Numbered from the stretch's first letter, positions 48,169 to 59,326 are shown. The stretch is DNA of 64,000 nt from Streptomyces lydicus (GCF_004125265.1 NZ_RDTE01000003.1:2604001-2668000), one strand, 5' to 3'. Notes: generated by a model not told the origin, from the sequence alone. A program made the numbers and translations.

Positions 48169-49578
48169 TCAGTTCGCCGGCGGTGCCGGCTTGCTGTCCG
48201 TCTTCAGCCAGGTGGTGAAGAGGTCGTCCAGCTGCTGCCCGGAGATCTTCTCGGCGAGTGCGATGAACTGGGCGGTGTCGGCGTTGCCGTAACGGTGCGC
48301 GGAGGTCCAGGCCGGCAGCAGCTTGAAGAACGCCGTGTCCCCGATCCGCTCGCGCAGCGCCTGGAGCGTCATCGCGCCCCGGGTGTAGACGGCCTGGGCG
48401 AACATGGTGTCCCGCTGCGGATCGGCGACCTTCACCTTCCAGAAGGCGTCGCCCGCCGGCCGGGCGTCGTACGCCTTGCGGAAGGCGTCATGGGCGCTGA
48501 GGGAGCCGCGGTGCTCGGCCCACAGCCACTGTGCGTAGCTGGCGAAGCCCTCGTTGAGCCAGATGTCCTTCCACTGCCTGACGGAGACCGAGTCACCGAA
48601 CCACTGGTGCGCCAGCTCGTGGACGATGGTGGTCTCGCTGCGCACGGCCGAGTAGGCGGGCTTGGACTGCACCTCCAGCGAGAAGCCGGCCTGCGGCATG
48701 TCGTCGACGATCGCCCCGGTCTCCTCGAAGGGGTACGGGCCGAAGACCTTCGACCAGTAGTCGGTGGCCTCGGCGGTGACGCCGTAGACGTCGACGGTGC
48801 CGGTGGGCAGGGTCGGGTCGGTGGCGACGTAGACGGGCGTGCCGCCGGGGGTGGTGCCGGTACGGACGTCGAACTTTCCGATGGTGGCGGTGGCCAGGTA
48901 CGTCGCCATCGGGCGGCTCTCGCGCCAGTGGGCGTACGAGCGGCCGTGCGCCTCGCCTGAGGCGATCAGGCGCCCGTTGGAGACCCCGGTCAGGCCCTTG
49001 GGGGCGTCGATGCGGATGTCGTAGGTGGCCTTGTCGCCGGGGTGGTCGCTGGAGGGGAACCACGTCGAGGCGGCGTTCGGCTCACAGGCGACGAAGACGC
49101 CGTCCTTGGTCTTCATCCAGCCGTAGTCGGAGCCGAAGACGATCGGACCGCTCAGCGCCTGGGGGACACCGTGGTAGGCGAGGGTGACGGTGAACTTCCC
49201 GCCGCGGCGCAGCGGGAAGTCGGGGCGTATGGATATCTCGTCGCCGGATCTGGTGAAGTGCGCTCGCCGGCCGTTCACCCGGACCGAGTCGACCGTCAGC
49301 TTCTGCAGGTCCAGGTCGAAGGCGGAGAGGTTCTGGGTGGCCCTGGCGGTGAGGGTGGTGCGGCCGTCGAGGCGGCCGCTGTCGGGGTGGTAGCTGACGC
49401 CGAGGTCGTAGTGCAGGGCGTCGAAGCCGCCGTTGCCCAGCCCGGGGAAGTACGGGTCACCGATGCCCGGGGAGCCGGGCGAAGCGGCGGGTGCGGCGGC
49501 GATGGTGGCGGCCGAGGCCACCGCGGTGGCCAGCGCGAGCCAGCGGGAGGTGCGACGTGCGGAACGGGAGAGTGCCAT
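48169..49578 (-). CDS. Secreted M1-family metallopeptidase
   Basis: A 469-residue exported aminopeptidase. A signal peptide (RWLALATAVASAATIAAAPA) is followed by the N-terminal beta domain and the M1 catalytic domain. The zinc motif HExxH-x18-E is present: VHELAHQWFGDSV and then DIWLNEGFA. The exopeptidase GxMEN motif is replaced by AGFSLEVQS, as in several Streptomyces M1 relatives. The large C-terminal helical domain of aminopeptidase N is missing, so the protein is of the short type. ATG 49578 has AAGGGA about 8 bases upstream. Substrate is extracellular peptides. Confidence 0.9.
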   Translation of the reverse strand: MALSRSARRTSRWLALATAVASAATIAAAPAASPGSPGIGDPYFPGLGNGGFDALHYDLGVSYHPDSGRLDGRTTLTARATQNLSAFDLDLQKLTVDSVRVNGRRAHFTRSGDEISIRPDFPLRRGGKFTVTLAYHGVPQALSGPIVFGSDYGWMKTKDGVFVACEPNAASTWFPSSDHPGDKATYDIRIDAPKGLTGVSNGRLIASGEAHGRSYAHWRESRPMATYLATATIGKFDVRTGTTPGGTPVYVATDPTLPTGTVDVYGVTAEATDYWSKVFGPYPFEETGAIVDDMPQAGFSLEVQSKPAYSAVRSETTIVHELAHQWFGDSVSVRQWKDIWLNEGFASYAQWLWAEHRGSLSAHDAFRKAYDARPAGDAFWKVKVADPQRDTMFAQAVYTRGAMTLQALRERIGDTAFFKLLPAWTSAHRYGNADTAQFIALAEKISGQQLDDLFTTWLKTDSKPAPPAN

Positions 49579-49687
49579 GAGCCATCCCTTCGGACACACG
49601 GATGAAGTTCGCCTCAAGATCGAACAACCGTGCTGACTCTGCACTCTCCCGCCGCTTTGTGCCCAGGACTTTGCCAAGTCCCAAGAG

Positions 49688-50850
<1,163 letters not shown>

Positions 50851-50854
<4 letters not shown>

Positions 50855-51996
50855 AGCTTCGGCGCAATCTCTTCGGTCCAGATACGCTCCCGCTCCTCCT
50901 GCGACATGTGGCAGGCGGAGAAGTGCCCTCCCCCGTCGGCTACGCCCCCATTGGCGGGGGTGCCCCCACTGCCGGCCTCGCGCAGTTCGGGGCGGACCGT
51001 ACGGGTGAGGTTGTCCTTGGGCACATCCGCGTACGGGCAACGGGGGTTGAAGGCGCAGCCGGACGGGACGTTGATCAGGCTGGGCGGGGAGCCCTTCACC
51101 GGGATCAGCCGGTCCGTCTGGTCGCGGTCGATGCGCGGCATGGAACCGAGCAGCCCCCAGGTGTAGGGGTGCTGCGGCTCGTAGAAGACCTTCTCGGCCG
51201 GGCCGCGCTCGACGCACCGTCCGCCGTACATCACCAGCAGGTCGTCGGCGAGTTCGGCGACCACCCCGAGGTCGTGGGTGATGATGATGACCGCCGAGCC
51301 GAACTCCTTCTGCAGATCGCGGATCAGGTCCAGGATCTGTGCCTGCACGGTGACGTCCAGGGCGGTGGTGGGCTCGTCCGCGATCAGCAGCTCCGGGTTG
51401 TTGACCAGCGCCATCGCGATCATGGCGCGCTGGCGCATACCGCCGGAGAACTGGTGCGGATGGTCGTCCACCCGCTTGTCGGGCTGCGGGATGCCGACCC
51501 GGTCCAGCATCTCGATCGCCCGCTTGCGCGCGGTCTTCTTGTCCACGTCGTTGTGGACCCGGTAGGCCTCCACGATCTGGCTGCCGACCGAGTAGAAGGG
51601 GTGCAGCGCGGACAGCGGGTCCTGGAAGATCATCGCCATCTCGCGGCCGCGCAGCCGGCGCACCTCGTCCGGATCGGCGCCGACCAGCTCCTTGCCGTCC
51701 AGCCAGATCTCGCCGGACATGTTCACCTTGCTGCGCTGCTGGCGCGAGGCGCGGTGCAGGCCCATCACGGCGAGAGAGGTCACCGACTTGCCGGAGCCGG
51801 ACTCGCCGACGATGCCGAGCGTCTTGCCCTTCTCCAGGGTGAAGTTCAGGCCGTCGACCGACTTCACGATCCCGTCGTCGGTGTTGAAGTGCACCTTCAG
51901 GTCGCGCACTTCGAGGAAGGCGGAGGGGGGCCGGGAGCCGGCCGCGGTGGGTTCGCCCACGGCGGCCTCGGTCTTGTCCTCGGAGGAGTCGGTCAC
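50851..51996 (-). CDS. oppD: Oligopeptide ABC transporter ATP-binding protein OppD
   Basis: A 381-residue ATPase of the peptide importer. Walker A is GESGSGKSV, signature [14 protein letters not shown], Walker [16 protein letters not shown], switch His in [14 protein letters not shown]. The oligopeptide-type C-terminal Cys motif is [17 protein letters not shown] 51996 overlaps the stop of the permease upstream, and its own stop overlaps oppF, so B-D-F are translationally coupled. The C-terminus ends in a unique acidic EEIAPKL. Confidence 0.93.
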
Positions 51997-53003
51997 GAGA
52001 GCCTCACCCGCGGGTCGACGGCGGCGTACAGAACGTCCACCACCAGATTGCACATGACGATGAAGAACGCGGCGAGCAAGGTGACGCCGAGGATGTTCGG
52101 GAGGTCGTTGGCGTTGATCGCCTCGACGGCGAAGGCGCCGACTCCCTTGAGCGAGAAGACCTGTTCGGTGATCAGCGCACCGCCGAGCAGCAGGCCCAGG
52201 TCCATGCCGAAGACCGTGATGATCGGGGTGAGCGCGGCCCGCAGACCGTGCCGGACGACCACCTTGCGCTCGCGCAGGCCCTTGGCGCGGGCCGTACGGA
52301 TGTAGTCCTCGCTCAGCGTCTCCAGCATGCCCGCCCGGGTGAGCCGGGCGTAGAGCGCGGAGTAGAGGAAGGCCAGGGTGACCCAGGGCAGGACCAGGGT
52401 CCGGGCCCATCCGAACGGATCTTCCGTGAGATAGATGTAGTCGCTGCGCTCGAAGATCGGCCACTGGTAGGTGAACAGGGCCAGGGCCAGGGCTCCCGTG
52501 AAGAACATCGGGAGGGAGACACCGGCCAGCGCGACGCCCATGGCCATCCGGTCGAAGACCGAGCCGGGGCGCAGCGCGGAGAGCACACCGGTGGCGACAC
52601 CGGAGACGACCCAGAGCACGGCCGCGCCGGCGGCCAGCGAGAGCGTCACCGGAAGCCGGTTCTGGATCTCCGGCCAGACCTCGATATGGGTTTTGAAGGA
52701 GTAACCGAAGCACGGCACATGACACTTGGCCGCTTCCGGACCGAATTTGTAGTCGACGCCGACGAAAATGCCCTTGAGGAAGTCCCAGTACTGCTCGTAC
52801 ACGGGCTTGTCCAGGCCGAGATTCTTCTTGACCGCGGCGATGTCCGCGGGCGTGGGGGCCTTTCCGATGTACTGCTGGGCAAGCTGGTCGGTGCTCTGCC
52901 CGGCCAGTTTCGGCAGCAGGAAGAAGATGCCGAAAGTGACCGCGCTGACGATCAGCAGCAGGACCACTGCGCTGATCAACCTGCGGATGATGTACGAGAA
53001 CAC
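51993..53003 (-). CDS. oppB: Oligopeptide ABC transporter permease OppB
   Basis: A 336-residue permease with six helices. The N-terminal helix ([21 protein letters not shown]) is followed by a large outer loop. The cytoplasmic coupling EAA motif reads [20 protein letters not shown]. The core is [24 protein letters not shown] and the C-terminus [17 protein letters not shown] 53003 starts the gene. It follows the binding-protein gene by 79 bases. Confidence 0.93.
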   Translation of the reverse strand: MFSYIIRRLISAVVLLLIVSAVTFGIFFLLPKLAGQSTDQLAQQYIGKAPTPADIAAVKKNLGLDKPVYEQYWDFLKGIFVGVDYKFGPEAAKCHVPCFGYSFKTHIEVWPEIQNRLPVTLSLAAGAAVLWVVSGVATGVLSALRPGSVFDRMAMGVALAGVSLPMFFTGALALALFTYQWPIFERSDYIYLTEDPFGWARTLVLPWVTLAFLYSALYARLTRAGMLETLSEDYIRTARAKGLRERKVVVRHGLRAALTPIITVFGMDLGLLLGGALITEQVFSLKGVGAFAVEAINANDLPNILGVTLLAAFFIVMCNLVVDVLYAAVDPRVRLS

Positions 53004-53082
53004 GGGGATGCGGCGTCGGCGCCGCGAGCCGGTTCACCACCGGCCCGCGGACACCAATGCCTTCACCTGCCTTCCAGGGCTG

Positions 53083-54834
53083 CTACTTCTTGACGCCGAT
53101 GTTGAGGTAGTCGTACTGACCGCTGAAGGCCGAGGTGGACACCAGGTTGGTGGCCTTGGGCGAGCGGTACATCAGGACCTTGAAGTAGGTGAGCGGAACG
53201 ATCGCCGCCTGCTCCATCGTCTTCTTGTCGATCTCGGCGTACGCCTTCTCGCGGGCCGCCTTGTCGGTGTTGGCGATGGCGCTGTCGAGCAGGTTGTTGA
53301 TCTCCGGGTCGTCCAGCTCCGACAGGTTGGCGTTACCGGACTGGCTGATTGCCTTGCCGTTCAGGATCTGCTGCAGGTAGCCGTAGCCGGTCGGGAAGTC
53401 CGAGCCCCACTGCATCATGATCAGGCCGACGTTGTTCTTCTTGTTGAACTTCGGCACACCGGCGTAGTCCGAGAAGTACTTGCTGGTCGGGTACGACTGG
53501 ATCTTGGCGGTGACGCCGATCTTCTTCAGCGAGTCGATCACCGAGGTGGCCGCGTCGACCTCGTCCTGGCGGTCGTTGCGGGCCAGGATCGTGGTCGTGG
53601 TCTTGCCGGCACCGCACTTCGCCCAGTGCTTCTTGGCCTCGGCCAGGTCCAGCTTGTCGCCGTCGTACTTCTGCGGGTACAGGTCGTACTTCTGGTAGCC
53701 CTCGATGTCGGTCGGCAGGACCGTGGAGGCCAGCTCACCGCGGATCGGGCCGCCGAGGGAGGTCTGTACGGCCTTCTTGTCGATGGCGTACTCGACGGCC
53801 TTGCGGCACTCGATGTTGTCGAACGGCTTCACCTTGGTGTTCAGCGCCGTGTAGACCAGGCGCTGGCCGAGAGTGTTGTCGGTGTTGCCCTTCTCCTTGG
53901 GGTCCGTGAGGAGCTGGGCCTGGGTCTGCCCGTCGACACCACGGCCGGCCAGGTCCACCAGGGTGTTACCGGACTGGAGGTCCTTGTCGATGGTCGACTG
54001 GGCGACCTTCAGATTCAGGACGATCTTGTCCGGCAGCTGCTTGCGCAGCGGGTCCGTCTTCGCGGACCACTGCGGGTTGCGGACCAGGGTGAGCTTCTTG
54101 CCCTCCTGGTAGCTCTCGAACTTGTACGAGCCGGTGGACAGCACGGACTTGGTGTAGTCCGCGCCCTTGTCCTTGGCCTGCGGGACCGGGGCGGTCTGCG
54201 GGGCGCTCACCAGGTAGTCGAACTCGGCGAACGGCTTCTTGAGGTGGAAGACGACGGTCTGGTCGTCCGGGGTCTCGATGGACTTCAGGCCGGCCTTGCT
54301 CTTGTCCTTGTAGGGACCCTTGTAGCCGCCGTCGTTGTCCTTGAGGAACTGCTGGAAGTAGTTCGGGCCCAGCGAGAGGGTGTCACGCGCGAAGTTGCTG
54401 CGCTCGACGGCGTACTTGACGTCCTGCGAGGTGACCGTGGTGCCGTCGTCGTACTTGACGCCCTTGCGGATCTTGTACGTCCAGGTCTTCCCGCCGTCAC
54501 TGGGCTTGCCCATCGACTCGGCGAGGTCCGGGGTCAGCTCGTTGCCCTTGGCGCCGGGGCCCGGCTTGAAGGTGGTGAGCGGCCGCGCGTAGAGCCGGCT
54601 GAAGTTGTAGATGAAGGCGTAGTAGGTGTTGCCCGGGTCGAACGACTCGGGGGCGTCGCTCATCGCGTAGGTGACCGTGCCGCCCTTCGCGTCCGAGGCG
54701 TTGACGATGCCCTTGGTGGCGGCGTTCGCCTCGCCCGAGCCCTCCGAGGAGCCCTTGCCCCCGCTGCAGCCGGCCAGCAAAAGGCCCGCACTGGTGATGG
54801 CCGCGACAGCCGCGACCGGAACTGACCTTCGCAT
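53083..54834 (-). CDS. oppA: Oligopeptide ABC transporter substrate-binding lipoprotein
   Basis: A 583-residue extracellular solute-binding protein family 5 lipoprotein. Signal VPVAAVAAITSAGLLLAGC gives a lipid-modified Cys. The family signature KIRKGVKYDDGTTVTSQDVKYA lies near residue 110, with lobe motifs such as NIECRKAVEYAIDKKA and the C-terminal VVPLTYFKVLMYRSPKATN. It delivers peptides to OppBC. ATG 54834 is used. The gene is notable for its position second in the operon, after the C permease. Ligand specificity (nutrient or signalling peptide, compare BldKB) is unknown. Confidence 0.93.
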   Translation of the reverse strand: MRRSVPVAAVAAITSAGLLLAGCSGGKGSSEGSGEANAATKGIVNASDAKGGTVTYAMSDAPESFDPGNTYYAFIYNFSRLYARPLTTFKPGPGAKGNELTPDLAESMGKPSDGGKTWTYKIRKGVKYDDGTTVTSQDVKYAVERSNFARDTLSLGPNYFQQFLKDNDGGYKGPYKDKSKAGLKSIETPDDQTVVFHLKKPFAEFDYLVSAPQTAPVPQAKDKGADYTKSVLSTGSYKFESYQEGKKLTLVRNPQWSAKTDPLRKQLPDKIVLNLKVAQSTIDKDLQSGNTLVDLAGRGVDGQTQAQLLTDPKEKGNTDNTLGQRLVYTALNTKVKPFDNIECRKAVEYAIDKKAVQTSLGGPIRGELASTVLPTDIEGYQKYDLYPQKYDGDKLDLAEAKKHWAKCGAGKTTTTILARNDRQDEVDAATSVIDSLKKIGVTAKIQSYPTSKYFSDYAGVPKFNKKNNVGLIMMQWGSDFPTGYGYLQQILNGKAISQSGNANLSELDDPEINNLLDSAIANTDKAAREKAYAEIDKKTMEQAAIVPLTYFKVLMYRSPKATNLVSTSAFSGQYDYLNIGVKK

Positions 54835-54879
54835 GATGGTCGGTGTCCCCTTCGTTCGTCGAGAAAGGTCAAACCTCAA

Positions 54880-54927
54880 AACGCAGTGATTCGGTAACGC
54901 AGTAACGCGGAAACGCAGTGATGCAGT
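54880..54927. repeat. Six imperfect 8-bp units (AACGCAGT type) between oppC and oppA
   Basis: Six consecutive octamers AACGCAGT, GATTCGGT, AACGCAGT, AACGCGGA, AACGCAGT, GATGCAGT occupy the gap between the permease and binding-protein genes, 46 bases before the oppA ATG, so they lie in the operon's transcript or an internal promoter. Confidence 0.8.
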
Positions 54928-54961
54928 TGGGGGGCGTCGGAGCGGGTGCCCGCCGCGGCCG

Positions 54962-55960
54962 TCAGCGGCTGCGCGGGTCCAGCGCGTCCCTCAGTCCGTC
55001 ACCGAGCAGGTTGAACGCGAGCACGGTGACGAAGATCGCGAGGCCGGGGACGATCATGTACTGGGGGTCGACCTCGTAGTACTTGACCGCCTGGTTGAGC
55101 ATGCCGCCCCAGGACGCCTGGGGCGGCTGGATGCCGACGCCCAGGAAGCTCAGGGCCGCCTCGAAGAGGATGTTGGAGGGGATCAGCAGCGTCGAGTAGA
55201 CGATGATCGGCCCCACCAGGTTGGGCAGCAGCTCCCGGAAGAGAATGAACGGCCCGCGCGCACCCATGCCGCGGGCGGCGTCCACGAACTCCCGCTCGCG
55301 CAGCGACAGGGTCTGCGCGCGCACGATCCGCCCCATGTAGGGCCAGTTGAAGAAGCCGATCACGAAGATCAGCACCGAGATGTGCAGCGGCAGGCCGTCC
55401 AGGCCGAAGGCGCCGCCCTGCAGCGAGGCGGAGATCGCGATGGCGAACAGCAGCAGAGGGAAGGCCAGGAAGACGTCCATCATCCGGCTGATGAAGGCGT
55501 CCACCCGTCCGCGGTAGAAGCCGGCGACCACACCGAGCACGGTGCCGATGGCGACCGACAGCAGCGTCGCGCCGAACGCCACGATCAGCGACACCCAGGA
55601 GCCCTCCAGGATCCGGGCGAGCAGATCGCGGCCGAACTTCGGGTCCACGCCCAGGGGGTGGTCAGCGCTCATGCCGCCGAGTTCGCCCTTGGGGAGCGTG
55701 GTGTTGGGGTCGATCAGCGACTGGTTGGGATTGTTCGGGTCCAGCCCCAGCAGGGCCTGGATCGGACGGGAGAGCGCGGCGACGGCGATGAGCAGGATGA
55801 CAACGATGGCACCGGCCACCGCGACCTTGTCCCGCCTGAAGCGCAGCCATGCGATCTGGCCGAGCGAACGCCCCTCGATCCGCTTTCCCTCGACGCCCTT
55901 CAGCACCGCTTCCGGCTGCGCCTCAGCAGCCGCCCCGGTGGTCTCGATCGGTGCGGTCAC
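54962..55960 (-). CDS. oppC: Oligopeptide ABC transporter permease OppC
   Basis: A 332-residue permease with six helices. It has an N-terminal helix after a cytoplasmic tail (KVAVAGAIVVILLIAVAAL), a large outer loop with HPLGVDPKFGRDLLARIL, and helices around SLIVAFGATLLSVAIGTVLG. The EAA coupling motif is REREFVDAARGMGARGPFIL. The C-terminus FNLLGDGLRDALDPRSR is characteristic of OppC. It is the first gene of the operon. Confidence 0.93.
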   Translation of the reverse strand: MTAPIETTGAAAEAQPEAVLKGVEGKRIEGRSLGQIAWLRFRRDKVAVAGAIVVILLIAVAALSRPIQALLGLDPNNPNQSLIDPNTTLPKGELGGMSADHPLGVDPKFGRDLLARILEGSWVSLIVAFGATLLSVAIGTVLGVVAGFYRGRVDAFISRMMDVFLAFPLLLFAIAISASLQGGAFGLDGLPLHISVLIFVIGFFNWPYMGRIVRAQTLSLREREFVDAARGMGARGPFILFRELLPNLVGPIIVYSTLLIPSNILFEAALSFLGVGIQPPQASWGGMLNQAVKYYEVDPQYMIVPGLAIFVTVLAFNLLGDGLRDALDPRSR

Positions 55961-56382
55961 AGTGCCTTTGACCCCTCTCGGCCGACGGTGGCCGGCCCCT
56001 GCCCGCCGCGGATTGCGGCCTGGTTCTCATCACTGGTGCAAGTGCGGTGCAGCAATTTCGGTGCAGCAAGTCCTGCGGGCATCGCGGAAGTTCGCGCTAT
56101 GGACGTTCTCAGGCTTACGCGACGCCGTGGGATGACGCTCGTACAAAGGACCGAGGTCCGTTGTTTCCGGAGTCTTCATCCCTTTCTCGATCAGTCACCA
56201 GCCCTGACAGGGAAAGGATGCGCAACTGTGATGTCCTTCACCGCTTTCCGTTATACGGACAACAGTTCGGGCTGAGCGGGGCGATCACCCGCGGGAGCGG
56301 CGCTCAACCGCGGGGCATACAGGGTGAATTCACCACAGAACCGGCGCCCGGACGGTACTCCCGGGACACCGGAGACAAACGG
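55961..56382. other. Promoter region of the opp operon, noncoding
   Basis: 422 bases between oppC and the SseB gene. No gene is supported. It is richer in A+T than its surroundings around 56030-56080 and 56200-56270, fitting promoters. An 11-base direct repeat CGGTGCAGCAA occurs at 56045-56055 and 56059-56069, that is, 85-109 bases upstream of the oppC start. Confidence 0.5.
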
Positions 56383-57183
56383 TCAGTAGGCGCGCGGGTA
56401 GCCGTAGCCGTACGACGGCGCGGGGGCCGGCTGACCCGGCGGCTGGGCGTAGCCGTCACGGTCGAAGAAGGGGCGCGTGGAGGCCCGCATCCACATGCCG
56501 ACCGGGTCGAACTCGTCGTTCATCGCGACGGTGGAGACGGGCAGGCCGTCCGGCACCGCACCGATCGACTGCTGGATCATCAACCGCACCGAATCCACCG
56601 CTTGTTGGCCGGTGTCGTACAGATCCAGACCGATCGCCAGATAGGGGGCACCGAGCGCCGGCTGCACCCAGGCCCGGCGCAGCGACCGCACGGCGGGCGT
56701 CCGGTGCGCGTTCTGGGCGAGCAGCGCGTAGAACTGCGGGATGTCGATGACCGGTTCGGAGATCCGCAGCGGACCGGCCGGCAGCCGGTCCAGACCACCG
56801 GCGATACGGCGCAGATCCAGCCACGGGATGCCGATACCCCCGCCGGGGGCATGCGGATTGAGCCACAGGCCCCAGCGGTCGGGGAAGAGCGAGGTGGCGA
56901 TCTCCAGGCCGGTGACGACCTCGTGGTCGCGGTTCCAGCCGGAGGCGGCGAGTTCGGGCGCCGAGGTCACACATGGCGCATAGCCGAGCCCTTCGACCTC
57001 CATGTTTCCGTACTGCGCATCGGGCGAACCGGCCCGGCCGTGCCACAGCAGCATCCAGACCTGGCCCGCGGCGAGCGCGTGCAGCAGCGCCTCATAGGCG
57101 TCGTAACGGCCGGGCGAGACCTGCTGGAGCAGCTGCTCCAGCGCTCCGGCCGCCGCCGGCCCCTGATGCGCACCCGCGCTCAC
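56383..57183 (-). CDS. SseB-family protein (enhanced serine sensitivity)
   Basis: A 266-residue protein of the SseB family. The N-terminal half holds the repeat domain (LLHALAAGQVWMLLWHGRAG, GWNRDHEVVTGLEIATSLFP). The C-terminal half carries the SseB C-terminal domain (PALGAPYLAIGLDLYDTGQQ, STVAMNDEFDPVGMWM). A Pro/Gly/Tyr tail YGYGYPRAY ends it. SseB proteins affect serine sensitivity when overexpressed in E. coli; the mechanism is unknown. It is in tandem with a paralogue and lies a short distance from glyA and sdaA, a plausible link to serine metabolism. Confidence 0.85.
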   Translation of the reverse strand: MSAGAHQGPAAAGALEQLLQQVSPGRYDAYEALLHALAAGQVWMLLWHGRAGSPDAQYGNMEVEGLGYAPCVTSAPELAASGWNRDHEVVTGLEIATSLFPDRWGLWLNPHAPGGGIGIPWLDLRRIAGGLDRLPAGPLRISEPVIDIPQFYALLAQNAHRTPAVRSLRRAWVQPALGAPYLAIGLDLYDTGQQAVDSVRLMIQQSIGAVPDGLPVSTVAMNDEFDPVGMWMRASTRPFFDRDGYAQPPGQPAPAPSYGYGYPRAY

Positions 57184-57245
57184 GTGGTCCGTCCCTTCTG
57201 TCCGCAGGGCACGTCATGGGTGCGCCCGCCCGTCATCCATCCAGC

Positions 57246-58043
57246 TTACGAGTGGTCCCGAGAGTAGAAGGGCCGCACACGCTCCAGCATCCAGTCGGCG
57301 ACCGGGTCGCCCTGGGCGAGGTCGAGCATGACGAGCTGTACGGGCCAGGGCACCGGTACGGCACCGAGCGCACGTCCGAGGGCTGACAGTACCGCTTCGC
57401 GGGCGGTGCCGTCGTGCAGTGCCGCGGGGTCCGCGGCGATCTGCACACCGACGAACAGCGCGGGCGTGTCGCCCTCGACACTTGCCAGGGCACGCCGGGC
57501 AGTCAGGACAATTCCGGCGCCGGAGAACTCCAGTCCGGCAGCGGCCAGGAAGTCCACCGGTTCGTCCTGCCAGTCCGGCTCGAAGAGCCGCACCCGGCCG
57601 CCGCTGGGCAGACCGGCCGCCTCGTGCTGCCCCTCCCGGCACAATTCGGCCACCGCGGGGGGCGGCAGCGGGACGCCGACCGCGCCGTCCGGGTTGACCG
57701 CGATACCGATGTGCGGGGGCAGTCCGCGGGCGAACTCCTTGGCCGGGGCGACGGTGAAGGACATATGCGTGCCGACGACCCGCAAGAACTCCTGCTCGGA
57801 GCTGTAGACCGGGACATAGGCCGCACCGTCGAGCTCGACGGTGGGCAGATCGAGGCCGCGGGTGCCGGGACCCGCGCTCTCCGGTCCGCCGCCGTTGGGC
57901 AGCGGCACCCAGACCCTGCTGCGGCCCAGTACCTCGACGATCCGGCCACCGGCGCCCGGGTGCCCGACCGAGGCGGCCAGCACCTCTTCGAGCTCGTTCG
58001 CCGGCCATGCCAGCTGCGGTATCCCCTGCTGCGGAAATGTCAT
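57246..58043 (-). CDS. SseB-family protein, paralogue
   Basis: A 265-residue paralogue of the gene at 56383, with the same domain order. The N-terminal part (ELEEVLAASVGHPGAGGRIVE, then VYSSEQEFLRVVG) is typical of SseB proteins, and the C-terminal part begins LFEPDWQDEPVDFLAAAGLE. ATG 58043 (MTFPQQGIPQLAW) is preferred to an upstream GTG at 58049. It precedes its paralogue by 62 bases on the same strand; a joint transcript is likely. Separate from the P-loop ATPase by 105 bases. Confidence 0.85.
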   Translation of the reverse strand: MTFPQQGIPQLAWPANELEEVLAASVGHPGAGGRIVEVLGRSRVWVPLPNGGGPESAGPGTRGLDLPTVELDGAAYVPVYSSEQEFLRVVGTHMSFTVAPAKEFARGLPPHIGIAVNPDGAVGVPLPPPAVAELCREGQHEAAGLPSGGRVRLFEPDWQDEPVDFLAAAGLEFSGAGIVLTARRALASVEGDTPALFVGVQIAADPAALHDGTAREAVLSALGRALGAVPVPWPVQLVMLDLAQGDPVADWMLERVRPFYSRDHS

Positions 58044-58148
58044 GTGCACCCACCCGTTCCAAACCGCGCCATCTGGCCAAAGACCCTAGACGAGAAGGCG
58101 TGCGGAGGGACCGTCGGGGCATGGTGGCGGTGCACCCGGTCGCTGCTG

Positions 58149-58889
58149 TCAGCCGAAGCCGACCGCCTCCAGGGCGCTCGCCGCCCGCCGGTCGAGCAGG
58201 ACGGCAGAGTCGCAGCCCTTCGGCAGCCGGGCCGACTCCGCCGCGCCGACCAGCCGGCCCACCGCCCCGCGGTGCCGCGCGAAGGCGTACCCCGACACCC
58301 CGCGCCCCCGCGACTCCTGGCCGGACAGCGCCACCTCGGGCGGCACGTCGAGCAGCACCAGATGCAGCCCGCGGCCGCCGCGCACCGCCGAGCGCGCGAG
58401 CCAGCCGCGCACCCACGCCAGGGTGCCGCAGTCGTGCACCACCACGCTGTCCCCCGAGCGCAGCGCACGGCCCAGCGTCAGATAGTGGGCGGCCCGCACC
58501 AGCGGACGGTAGAGGGCGTACGGCAGCCGGCGCAGCCTGCCGTGCTCCCAGCGCTCGCGGGCGTCCTGTGAATCGATGCGGTGCACCACGGCGCCGTGGG
58601 CGTCCAGCGGCGGTACGACCCGGTGCATCAGGGTGCTCTTGCCGCTGCCCGGCAGACCGGAGACCACCACCAGATCCCCGGCCGGGAACCGCAGCTCGGC
58701 GGCGCCCCTCGCCCGTCCGCGGCCCCGGAGGTCCACGATTTCGGCACCGCTCCCCGGCCGGACGACGAGCCGCGGCGGCCGCCGCGCCCGGGACCCGGCG
58801 GCGGGCGGCACCGCGGGCGCGGCGGTCCCGGGCGCGGCGGCCGGAGGCACGACGCCTGAAGTGGCTCCGAATGCCGCTTCACTGTGCAC
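58149..58889 (-). CDS. P-loop ATPase/kinase of unknown substrate
   Basis: A 246-residue protein with an Ala/Pro-rich N-terminal tail (about 1-40), then Walker A GLPGSGKSTLMHRV around residue 80. Walker B-like VVVHDCGTL lies near 150. The fold is that of small AAA-type nucleoside or shikimate kinases. Neighbouring residues (RIDSQDARERWE, RHRGAVGRLV) suggest a phosphotransferase lid. It is read away from the gcv riboswitch (divergent) and towards the SseB pair on the same strand. Substrate unknown. Confidence 0.8.
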   Translation of the reverse strand: MHSEAAFGATSGVVPPAAAPGTAAPAVPPAAGSRARRPPRLVVRPGSGAEIVDLRGRGRARGAAELRFPAGDLVVVSGLPGSGKSTLMHRVVPPLDAHGAVVHRIDSQDARERWEHGRLRRLPYALYRPLVRAAHYLTLGRALRSGDSVVVHDCGTLAWVRGWLARSAVRGGRGLHLVLLDVPPEVALSGQESRGRGVSGYAFARHRGAVGRLVGAAESARLPKGCDSAVLLDRRAASALEAVGFG

Positions 58890-59114
58890 GCGATGTCCTC
58901 CCCGTCCGGTTCTGCTCCGGTTCGACTCCGTCCCCTACCCGCAGAGTGTCAAGAAAAGGTAATGCCCAGCAAGGCTATTGTCCGATCTGCCCACGTCATG
59001 GGCGGGGCGACGGCAGGGGCTCCTCTATCCGGCGATCCCGTGCAATGATGTGGCCGCCACGTGCACATCTCGTCTCACCCGTGCACCGCCAATTCCATAC
59101 CGGCCGTTTGAACC

Positions 59115-59326
59115 CGCGCGGGAGAGTCCCCGGCCGCCATGGCGGGGCGCCGAAGGAGCAAGTCCTCCCTTGAATCTCTCAGGCCCCTATACCGCGCAGG
59201 CGAGGCAGATCTGAAAAGCGAGCCGCAGCCCGGCCCACGGGGCGGCTCCACCCAAGGTGCAAACCGGGTCCGTTCGCGGGATCCCGGTGAACCTCTCAGG
59301 TTCCGATGACAGATGGGGAGAACGTC
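59115..59326 (+). promoter_or_regulatory. Tandem glycine riboswitch upstream of gcvT
   Basis: Two glycine aptamers lie in series. Aptamer 1 (about 59115-59220) has GGAGAGTCC, the core GCCGAAGGAGCAA, CTCTCAGG, and ACCGCGCAGGCGAGGCAGAT ending at CTGAAAAG. Aptamer 2 (about 59221-59326) has the CACCCAAGGTGCAAACCGG core, GAACCTCTCAGGTTCCGATGACAG and ATGGGGAG. These short conserved strings, their order and the linker identify the class. Glycine binding would turn on the glycine cleavage genes. It ends 30 bases before gcvT. A gcvT riboswitch is known in Streptomyces. Confidence 0.93.
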
